From JAJFUE01 sp041687335 (lineage in GTDB: Bacteria; Sumerlaeota; Sumerlaeia; MVZB01): a stretch of DNA of 64,000 nt. A program made the position numbers and the translations under genes. Below, in pieces: positions 33,646-40,653 of this stretch (position 1 is its first letter; every line of letters starts with the position of its first letter). The stretch is from the NCBI GenBank assembly GCA_041687335.1, contig JAWLCE010000023.1:1-64000 (forward strand), read 5' to 3'. The notes below the pieces were generated by a model. The model worked only from the letters and a program-made list of their open reading frames with translations. It was not told the origin of the DNA and made no database searches.

Positions 33646-35541
33646 GTGTCTTATGTGATCGGCATTGATCTGGGTACGACCAACTCGGTGGTGGCCATCC
33701 TTGAAGGCGGTCGCCCGATCGTCATGCAGAACGCCGAGGGCAGCAAGACCACGCCTTCGGTGGTGCATTATGGCGAGGACCCCGAGCCGCTGGTCGGTGA
33801 GCTGGCCAAGCGCCAGCGCATCCTTGGCCCCGACCGGACCATCTATTCCATCAAGCGTTTCGTCGGCTGCCGTTGGGATGAGGCCGAGGATCGCCGCCGC
33901 GGCATCGATTATCAGCTCAGCGAGGGCGTCGACGGTCTGGTCGCGGTCGACATCGCCGGCATGAAGCTGCTGCCCGAGCAGATTCAGGCCGAAATCCTGC
34001 GCAAAATGAAACTCACGGCCGAGGAATTCCTCGGCGAACCGGTCACCCAGGCCGTCATCACCTGCCCGGCTTACTTCAATGACAGCCAGCGCCAGGCCAC
34101 TAAGAAAGCCGCCGAACTGGCCGGCCTCGAAGCCCTTCGCATTGTCAACGAGCCGACGGCGGCGGCGCTGGCCTATGGCCTCGGCAAGGGAACCCGCGGC
34201 CGCGTCGCCGTCTTCGACTTCGGCGGCGGCACCTTCGATATCTCGGTGCTCGAAATTGAGAATGAGCTGTTTGAGGTCAAGTCCACCTGCGGCGACACTT
34301 TCCTCGGCGGCGACGTCATCGATCGGCTGTTGATTGACTGGATGCGCGAGCGCATCCTCACCGATCTGGGCCTGGACGTCTCCAATGACCCGCAGGCGCT
34401 GACCCGCCTGGCCGAGGCCGCCGAGAAGCTCAAGTGCGAGCTGTCGGCGATGGAGCGGACCACTCTGTCGCTGCCCTTCATCGGCGCCACGGCCAACGGC
34501 CCCGTTCACTTCAGCGCCGATATCTCACGCACTGACCTCGAAACCATGATGGCGCCGCTGCTGGAGCGCCTGCGCGCCCCCTGCGAACAGGCGATGCGCG
34601 ACGCCGGGCTTAAGAATGAGGACCTGCTGGCGGTCATCCTCGTCGGCGGCTCCACCCGCATCCCCGCCGTGCAGCGGCTGGTGCGCGAGTTTTTCGGGCG
34701 CGAACCCGACCGCTCGGTCAGCCCCGACGAGGCTGTCGCCCTCGGCGCCGCCATCCAGGGCGGCATCATGTCCGGCGAGCTCGAGGAGATCCTGCTGCTC
34801 GACGTCACCCCTCTGTCCCTGGGAATCGAGCTCGCCGGCGGCCTGTTCTCGCCACTGATCCCGCGCAACAGCAGTATCCCGACCACCGCCACCAAGAAGT
34901 TCACTACCGTGCGGGACAACCAGGCCAGCGTCACGGTGCACGTGCTCCAGGGCGAGCGCCGCGTCGCGGCCGAGAATCGCACGCTCGCTCGCTTCCGCCT
35001 GGAGGGGATCTCCCCCGCTCCGCGGGAGGTTCCCGAGATCGAGGTCAGCTTCAACGTCGATGCCAACGGCATCCTGAATGTTTCGGCGATGGACCTGACC
35101 ACCGGCACCAGCCAGCAGGTCCGCGTGGAATCCTACCAGCCGATCCTGAACGCCGAGGTCGAACGCCTCGTCACCGAGGGCTCGACCCGCGCCGAGGAAG
35201 ATCGCCAGTTCATCCGCAAGCTGATGGTGCGCCGCCAGATGGAACGGCTGCGCGAGGAGGTCGAGCTGCACCTGGTCAAGCCCGACACCCGCCCCATCGG
35301 TGAGGAGCGCGAACGCCGGCTGCGCGAGGTCTTCTTCCGTTTCGACGCCGCCATCGCCGGCAACGACTGGACGCGCATCGAAAGCTCCGAGCATGACATC
35401 CGCATCATCCTCTCCGAGATCATGGCCATCACTGGCCTCAAACTCGACCTCGGCATGGAAGAACTTATTTTTGAGAGCCCCGCCCAGGAAAAGGCAGCCG
35501 AGGAAGCGCTTCAGCCCAACCCTGCCCCGGTTGATCCCTGA
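33646..35541 (+). CDS. dnaK: Hsp70 chaperone DnaK (divergent copy)
   Basis: A 631-residue Hsp70. The ATPase domain has GIDLGTTNSVVAI, VFDFGGGTFDISVLE and LVGGSTRIPAVQRLV. The substrate-binding part follows (about 390-515) and then a short lid. It differs from housekeeping DnaK at several usually fixed places (SVSPDEAVALGAA, SYQPILNAEVERLV), and the tail ends in NPAPVDP rather than an acidic end. The GTG at 33646 puts YVIGIDLG at the usual distance; an earlier frame start at 33589 adds 19 residues. It follows mqnD, not grpE/dnaJ. Confidence 0.9.
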   Translation: MSYVIGIDLGTTNSVVAILEGGRPIVMQNAEGSKTTPSVVHYGEDPEPLVGELAKRQRILGPDRTIYSIKRFVGCRWDEAEDRRRGIDYQLSEGVDGLVAVDIAGMKLLPEQIQAEILRKMKLTAEEFLGEPVTQAVITCPAYFNDSQRQATKKAAELAGLEALRIVNEPTAAALAYGLGKGTRGRVAVFDFGGGTFDISVLEIENELFEVKSTCGDTFLGGDVIDRLLIDWMRERILTDLGLDVSNDPQALTRLAEAAEKLKCELSAMERTTLSLPFIGATANGPVHFSADISRTDLETMMAPLLERLRAPCEQAMRDAGLKNEDLLAVILVGGSTRIPAVQRLVREFFGREPDRSVSPDEAVALGAAIQGGIMSGELEEILLLDVTPLSLGIELAGGLFSPLIPRNSSIPTTATKKFTTVRDNQASVTVHVLQGERRVAAENRTLARFRLEGISPAPREVPEIEVSFNVDANGILNVSAMDLTTGTSQQVRVESYQPILNAEVERLVTEGSTRAEEDRQFIRKLMVRRQMERLREEVELHLVKPDTRPIGEERERRLREVFFRFDAAIAGNDWTRIESSEHDIRIILSEIMAITGLKLDLGMEELIFESPAQEKAAEEALQPNPAPVDP

Positions 35542-35659
35542 CCTGAGTCGCTCCCTTTCTTTTTCCCCACACCCGCTTTTCAGTCTCCTCCCGCCGCCGT
35601 CTCCACTATACTGAACATGCCTTGCATGACATGTCAGGACCAGCCAAAGGATGGAGCTC

Positions 35660-36031
35660 ATGGATTGGCTCAGGCTTGAAGGACTTACGTTCTACGGCCA
35701 TCACGGCACCGAGCCGCTGGAACAGGAGACCGGTCGCCGCTTCGTAGTCGATGTCGCACTCGGTCTGGATCTCGAGACAGCCGGGCGCGGTGATCACCTG
35801 GCCGACGCGCTTGATTATCGGCGCGTCTGGGAAGCGGCGCGCGACGTCGTCGAGGGTGAGCGCCATCAACTCATCGAGCGCGTCGCCTGGCGCGTGATGG
35901 AAGAGATGTTCTCCCGTTTCGCCCCTCAGGCGGTCCAGGTGCGCGTGGCCAAACCCGAGGCTCCCCTGGGCGGCCTTAATCATGCGGCCACGGTCGAGTT
36001 CGCCCGCACCCACGAGCAATGGCGGGCCTGA
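35660..36031 (+). CDS. folB: Dihydroneopterin aldolase
   Basis: A 123-residue protein of the folate pathway. It carries LRLEGLTFYGHHGTEPLEQE at the N-terminus with the catalytic tyrosine and glutamate region, and at the C-terminus QVRVAKPEAPLGG, the conserved lysine/proline motif. AAAGG lies 9 bases before the second ATG (35660); the first ATG (35651) is too close to it. No other fol genes are adjacent. Confidence 0.9.
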   Translation: MDWLRLEGLTFYGHHGTEPLEQETGRRFVVDVALGLDLETAGRGDHLADALDYRRVWEAARDVVEGERHQLIERVAWRVMEEMFSRFAPQAVQVRVAKPEAPLGGLNHAATVEFARTHEQWRA

Positions 36032-36058
36032 AATCTGGTTGGGTATCCTGTAAGACGG

Positions 36059-36373
36059 TCAGTCGCTGATTTTCTTATGCAGGTGCGGCATCGTCTCGGG
36101 GCGGCCCGCTTCCATGATCCGGCTTTCGTTGCCTGTGGCCGTCACATTCTCGTAGACCCCCTGGTCGCGGCGCACCAGCTTGGTGAAGCCCAGTTCCTTC
36201 AATTTGCTGTCGCCGGCGGGGGTGCTGACGTAGACGCGCGAGATCAGCCGTCGCACCGCCCCGCCGCAGCGCGGGCACTGCGTCAGCGCCGAATCCTTGA
36301 TGGAGTGCACCCACTCGAAAGCCGCGCCCAGCTCACAGGCCTCGCCCGCATGTTCGTATTCATAGACCGGCAT
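36059..36373 (-). CDS. FmdB-type zinc-ribbon protein
   Basis: A 104-residue protein starting MPVYEYEH, the mark of the FmdB family (putative regulatory zinc-ribbon proteins), with CPRCGGAVRRLIS about residue 32. The first cysteine pair of the ribbon is incomplete (one Cys in AGEACELG). A GGAGGGG site supports the ATG at 36373 over an upstream frame start. It is convergent with folB. Confidence 0.75.
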   Translation of the reverse strand: MPVYEYEHAGEACELGAAFEWVHSIKDSALTQCPRCGGAVRRLISRVYVSTPAGDSKLKELGFTKLVRRDQGVYENVTATGNESRIMEAGRPETMPHLHKKISD

Positions 36374-36466
36374 GACCATCCCCTCCCGAACCGACATCCG
36401 CGGCGCCAACCCGCCACGGCTTCATTATATGGAATGCTTCGGCCGGGCGCAACGCGGCCTTGAGCC

Positions 36467-37342
36467 TCATTGCGCCAACAGCCGCGTCTCGAGCATAGCC
36501 CCTCGCGGAGCCTCGAACCCGATCGCGACTTCATTGATCCCCCGCCGCCACGGCCGGAAGCCCCCCCCGCTTTCCGCCGTCGCCTCGATCCGCACCCGCG
36601 ACAGGGCGACCTCGCCGGTCTCGCCGCCGGGCTTCGTCGCCAGCCGCACGAAAAATCCAGTCTGGCCCTTGACCGCCGACGTCAGGTCAATCGGCTCGCG
36701 CCAGGGATCGGCACCCGCGCTCAGCCCCCCCACCCGCGCCCACATCTTGCCATCCACGCTGACCCAGACCTCAAGCGCGCGCGCGGGCGCGGATTGCCAG
36801 CCCAGCCGCGCCGAGCTGAGCTCGAAGGGCACCTGAATCTCCCAGCTCACCCACGAGTTCCCCCCCGCGCGCAGGATGATATCCTGTCCCGGCTCGACGC
36901 GCGGGCGCCGTTGACCGCTGAACGAGGCGACCACGGCGCGCGGGTCGGCCGGCAGGTGCCAGAGCAGGCTGGCGCGCAACCGCCCCGGCTCGGGTTGCGA
37001 AATGAACATCCGCTCGCCCGGCAGCAGCGTGAAGGATTCAAATGGGGCCGTCACTCCCGCCGGCGGCTGGAGCAAATCCACCGCCGACACCCCCCAGGCC
37101 CTCAGCTCCCGCACCGGCTCCAGTCCCCGATTGTCGAACAACAGCCCGTTCCAACCCTCCGACGCGCCCGGCTCGACGCGCACCAATAATTGGTTCACCC
37201 CGCCCTCGCTCAACAGCGCCGAGACCTCCCCCCGCTCATCGGCCCGCGCCTCGATGAACCGAAAAGCCGGCCCCGCGCAGGCGCCCGTGGCCAGCAGCAG
37301 CGCCACCGCCAACCAATACGAATGCCTTCGATTCGCCATCAT
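36467..37342 (-). CDS. Predicted lipoprotein, beta-rich
   Basis: A 291-residue protein with a lipoprotein signal (YWLAVALLLATGAC) giving a lipobox cysteine at about residue 22. The mature part is rich in strands and tryptophan (NSWVSWEIQVPFEL, WVSVDGKMWARVG), the look of a carbohydrate- or surface-binding jelly-roll. AGGTGG lies 7 bases before the ATGATG start. The role is unknown. It is divergent from the GspE-like gene. Confidence 0.7.
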   Translation of the reverse strand: MMANRRHSYWLAVALLLATGACAGPAFRFIEARADERGEVSALLSEGGVNQLLVRVEPGASEGWNGLLFDNRGLEPVRELRAWGVSAVDLLQPPAGVTAPFESFTLLPGERMFISQPEPGRLRASLLWHLPADPRAVVASFSGQRRPRVEPGQDIILRAGGNSWVSWEIQVPFELSSARLGWQSAPARALEVWVSVDGKMWARVGGLSAGADPWREPIDLTSAVKGQTGFFVRLATKPGGETGEVALSRVRIEATAESGGGFRPWRRGINEVAIGFEAPRGAMLETRLLAQ

Positions 37343-37572
37343 GCTCCGCCACCTGAAAATCAAGTCGACATCCGACCCCGACCGCAGCCGGTCCGTGCCT
37401 CGCCCCGGCAAGATTATCATATTCAGTGTCCGCAGGCCGAGACCGTTTAAAAGCGCTTGCCTGAACTGGAAGGTTTTGTCTAAATGAAACCATTGCCGGG
37501 ATTCGATCCACAGATGATTGAATCATTTTGATCATTGGGGGAGTCAATCGGACCGCTGGTCCGGCTCATCAC

Positions 37573-39648
37573 ATGTCCTTTGAACCCATACAAATTCAGG
37601 GGCTGATTCTGGGCGTGCTGGCCTGGGCCTGGTTCTTCTGGCTGGTGCCCGAGCGGGCCTTCGCCGTCGGCATCGTCCTGCAGGACCCGCCGCTGTTCTT
37701 CCGCATGGCCAGCTATAAGCTCCTGCGCCTGCTGGCGCTGCTTGGCCTGGCGGCCTTCGGTTTCCTGCTTGTCCCTCCGCCCGCCGATCTGCTCACGGTC
37801 GATTACGCCCTCATCGTCCAGCACCTGCTCGACGGCCTGCTGATGGGTCCATTGCTCGCCATCGTCCTGACGCTTCTGTTCTTCTTTGCCCTGCCGATGG
37901 CGGTGGTCAAATACCGCCACAAGCAGGAGGAAGAGCCGGGCGAATGGCTGACGGTAACGCTGGTGTTTTATCGCTGGGCATTGCTGGGCGTCGCGATTTT
38001 TGCCGCCGTCGGCTGGCTGGGCGAAATCCCGATCCTGGGCGAACCATTCCTGGCCCCGCTCAATGATGTCGTCGGCGCGGCTCTGCCCATCCTGGCCGGC
38101 CTCTTTTACCTGCTGTGGTGGGGTTGGCCCTCGATGTTCGTGGCGCGGTTGGCGGAGCGGCCCGAGCCGATCGCCATCGACGCCCTGCCCGACGTGCGCC
38201 GCTGGGGACTGCCTCAGATGCTCGCCCTGCTCGTGCGGCGCAAGCGCCAGCAGCGCCAGCATACCGGCGGCCCGGGCCAGAAGCTTTGCCCCTCCTGCAT
38301 GCGCCCGATCGACCAGCTTGAATTTTACGAGTCCCTTGACTTTGATTCATGCCCGCACTGCGGCGAGCTGATCCCCCCGGTGTTCGGCCTGCGCGACTAC
38401 ATCGAACGTCTGGCCGACCGTGCCGTCGAGATCATCCAGTCGCGGGACCAGCAGGCCAAAACCCGCAAGGCGCGCGAGGCCGAGCGTCACGAGCAGGACG
38501 TGATCCAACGCATCCTGCGCGCCACCTTGACCATGGCGATGCGCGAGCGCGGGACCGACCTGCATCTGGGCAGCGACACCAACCGTTTCATCATCCGCTG
38601 CCGCACCGATGGCGTCCTCTTCACGATGCTCGACCTGGACATGCTGCTGATGCGTCCGGTCATTTCGACCATCAAGGTTCAGGCCAACCTGGACATCAGC
38701 GAGCGCCGCAAGCCCCAGGACGGCAGCATCAAGGCCACCATCGACGGCCGCAAGCTCGACCTGCGCGTCAACACCAGCCCCACTCCCGACGGCGAAACCG
38801 CCTCGCTGCGCCTGCTTTACGAGGCCCGCGTGCTGGGTTCGCTTGAAAATCTGGGCATGAGCCACCGCGCCCTGCGCCTGCTCCACGACACCATCGCCCG
38901 GCCCCATGGACTGGTGCTGGTGACCGGCCCGACCGGCTCGGGCAAATCCACCACGCTCTACAATTCGCTCGGCGCCATCGCTAACGGCAAGCGCAACATC
39001 ATCACCCTCGAGGACCCGATCGAGTTCAACATCGAGGGCCTGACCCAGATGCAGGTGGACCCGCGCAAGAACTTCACCTTCGCCAGCGGCCTGCGCACCA
39101 TCCTGCGCCAGGACCCCGACGTCATCATGGTCGGCGAAATCCGCGACGGTGAGACGGCCAAGATGGCCGTCGATGCCGCCATGACCGGCCATCTCGTCTT
39201 CTCGACCCTGCACACCATCGATACCATCTCCACCCTCGACCGCCTGCTTGACCTCGGCGTGGAATCCCACCGCCACGCCGAGGCGCTCGTGCTGCTGGTG
39301 GCGCAGCGGCTGATCCGTCTGGTCTGCCGCGAGTGCGCCGAACAGCACGAGGTATCCGCGGCCGAACTCGAACAGATGGGTCTGGCCGGCGGTCCCTCGC
39401 GACTGGTGCTCAAACGCGGCGTCGGCTGCGAGCTCTGCCACCAGACCGGCTACTACGAGCGCGCCGGGATTTACGAGCTGCTCCAGCCGGAGTCCGAACT
39501 GCGCAACCTGATCGCCCAGCGCGCCCCCGCCTCCCAGTTGCGTCAGGTCGCCCGCAATCACGGCATGCGGACCCTGCTCGAGGACGGCATGGTCAAGGTG
39601 GTGCTCGGCCGGACGACCATCGAGGAAGTCGTGCGCGTGACCAACTGA
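37573..39648 (+). CDS. Membrane-anchored GspE/PilB-type ATPase
   Basis: A 691-residue type II secretion/type IV pilus assembly ATPase with an unusual N-terminus. Five hydrophobic segments span about 10-190 (for example LLGLAAFGFLLV, LLAIVLTLLFFFALPMAVV, LPILAGLFYLLWWGW), then a zinc ribbon CPSCM...CPHCG at about 237-263, then the ATPase core (about 320-690). The core has GPTGSGKSTTLY (Walker A), LRTILRQDPDVIMVGEIRD (Walker B/Asp box), TGHLVFSTLHT and the second zinc site CRECA...CELCHQTGY. Normal GspE/PilB begins with a soluble MshEN domain; that domain is missing. The ATG at 37573 is chosen over a TTG at 37528. It is followed by a terminator. Confidence 0.9.
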   Translation: MSFEPIQIQGLILGVLAWAWFFWLVPERAFAVGIVLQDPPLFFRMASYKLLRLLALLGLAAFGFLLVPPPADLLTVDYALIVQHLLDGLLMGPLLAIVLTLLFFFALPMAVVKYRHKQEEEPGEWLTVTLVFYRWALLGVAIFAAVGWLGEIPILGEPFLAPLNDVVGAALPILAGLFYLLWWGWPSMFVARLAERPEPIAIDALPDVRRWGLPQMLALLVRRKRQQRQHTGGPGQKLCPSCMRPIDQLEFYESLDFDSCPHCGELIPPVFGLRDYIERLADRAVEIIQSRDQQAKTRKAREAERHEQDVIQRILRATLTMAMRERGTDLHLGSDTNRFIIRCRTDGVLFTMLDLDMLLMRPVISTIKVQANLDISERRKPQDGSIKATIDGRKLDLRVNTSPTPDGETASLRLLYEARVLGSLENLGMSHRALRLLHDTIARPHGLVLVTGPTGSGKSTTLYNSLGAIANGKRNIITLEDPIEFNIEGLTQMQVDPRKNFTFASGLRTILRQDPDVIMVGEIRDGETAKMAVDAAMTGHLVFSTLHTIDTISTLDRLLDLGVESHRHAEALVLLVAQRLIRLVCRECAEQHEVSAAELEQMGLAGGPSRLVLKRGVGCELCHQTGYYERAGIYELLQPESELRNLIAQRAPASQLRQVARNHGMRTLLEDGMVKVVLGRTTIEEVVRVTN

Positions 39649-39671
39649 TGCGCCACGCTGCCTTGCGCCCC

Positions 39672-39709
39672 GCCTCCCCGCGTCCCACGGACGGGGAGGC
39701 TTCCTTTTT
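39672..39709 (+). terminator. Rho-independent terminator after the GspE-like gene
   Basis: A 9-bp perfect stem, GCCTCCCCG with CGGGGAGGC, an 11-base loop and a T-rich tail (TTCCTTTTTG), 24 bases after the stop codon. Confidence 0.85.
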
Positions 39710-39843
39710 GGGTTCCTCTCAAGAATTTGTGGGTCTGGAAGGCGCAGAGGACGCCGAGGAAACTTAAAGTGATCGAGCTTGGACGAAGATCGTAAATGGG
39801 GGTTGACTGCCATGGGTTGATTCCCTGCCCATTCCGTCAAAAA

Positions 39844-39970
39844 CCCAGCCCCGAAGGGGCGACCGCAAGTAGCCGGGGGTGACCGCAGGGAACCCCCGGT
39901 CAATCGCCCTATTCATCAGAGCCCTGAAGCGGCGACACAGTCTTCCGGCTGCCACTGTGTCGCCCTTCTT
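39844..39970. repeat. Diverged family B repeat with strong hairpin
   Basis: The three-hairpin plan of family B in altered form (AGCCCCGAAGGGGCGACCG, then GGGGGT...ACCCCC, then GAGCCCTGAAGCGGCGACAC). It ends with an 11-bp perfect stem, GGCGACACAGT pairing with ACTGTGTCGCC (39931-39964), followed by a pyrimidine run. An A'-like stretch (GGCGCAGAGGACGCCGAGGA) is at 39741-39760. Both lie in the gap before the ECF sigma gene. Confidence 0.65.
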
Positions 39971-40077
39971 TCTAAGAGCCCCATTTTTTTGCGCGCCTTA
40001 AAAATAATCTTCCAACCAACCCGCCGCCGCCGACACTAATGGGTGAAGGAAGAAGGAAATCGACGCGAGGGCCGGTA

Positions 40078-40653
40078 ATGACCGATCAGCTCGACCACCT
40101 GATGGAACAGGCGCGGCAAGGCGACCGCGATGCCTGCTGGCGCCTGATCGGCCCCCACCGCGGCCTGGTCTATGCCACCGCCTTCGGCATGCTCAAGAAT
40201 ATCGAACAGGCCGAGGACCTGCTCCATGAGGTGCTGGTTCAGGCGACCGCCTCCATCGGCGGCCTGCGCAATCCCTCCCGCCTGCCCGGCTGGCTCCACA
40301 CGATGACGCGCAACATGGCGATGGACCTGATCCGCCGCGAGCAGCGCCGGCGTCAGGCCCATGCCGGGGCGGCTCGCCAGGCGACGGTCCTGCCCGTGGC
40401 GGATTGGACCGAGAAAGAGCACTGGCTGGTGACGATGGAAGAGGCGATCCATGAATTGCCCGAACCTTTCCGCGTCGTGCTCGCGCTCAAGTATATGAAC
40501 GACTATTCCTGCGCCCAGATCGCCGGCATTCTCGATCTGTCGGTCCCGGCGGTCAAATCGCGCCTCTTTGAGGCGCGCAAGCTGTTGCGAAAAAAAACTG
40601 CGGCCCTTGCCCAGGCCCGGGAGCTGGACCATCATGACACGCGAACGATTTGA
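40078..40653 (+). CDS. ECF-type RNA polymerase sigma factor
   Basis: A 191-residue sigma-70 of the extracytoplasmic-function class. Region 2 is complete (AYATAFGMLKNIEQAEDLLHEV, then LPGWLHTMTRNMAMDLIRRE) and region 4 has the helix-turn-helix SCAQIAGILDLSVPAVKSRL. The ATG at 40078 has GAGGG upstream; an in-frame ATG at 40039 is the alternative. The 3' end overlaps the next gene by 20 bp, the usual link between an ECF factor and its anti-sigma. Confidence 0.93.
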   Translation: MTDQLDHLMEQARQGDRDACWRLIGPHRGLVYATAFGMLKNIEQAEDLLHEVLVQATASIGGLRNPSRLPGWLHTMTRNMAMDLIRREQRRRQAHAGAARQATVLPVADWTEKEHWLVTMEEAIHELPEPFRVVLALKYMNDYSCAQIAGILDLSVPAVKSRLFEARKLLRKKTAALAQARELDHHDTRTI

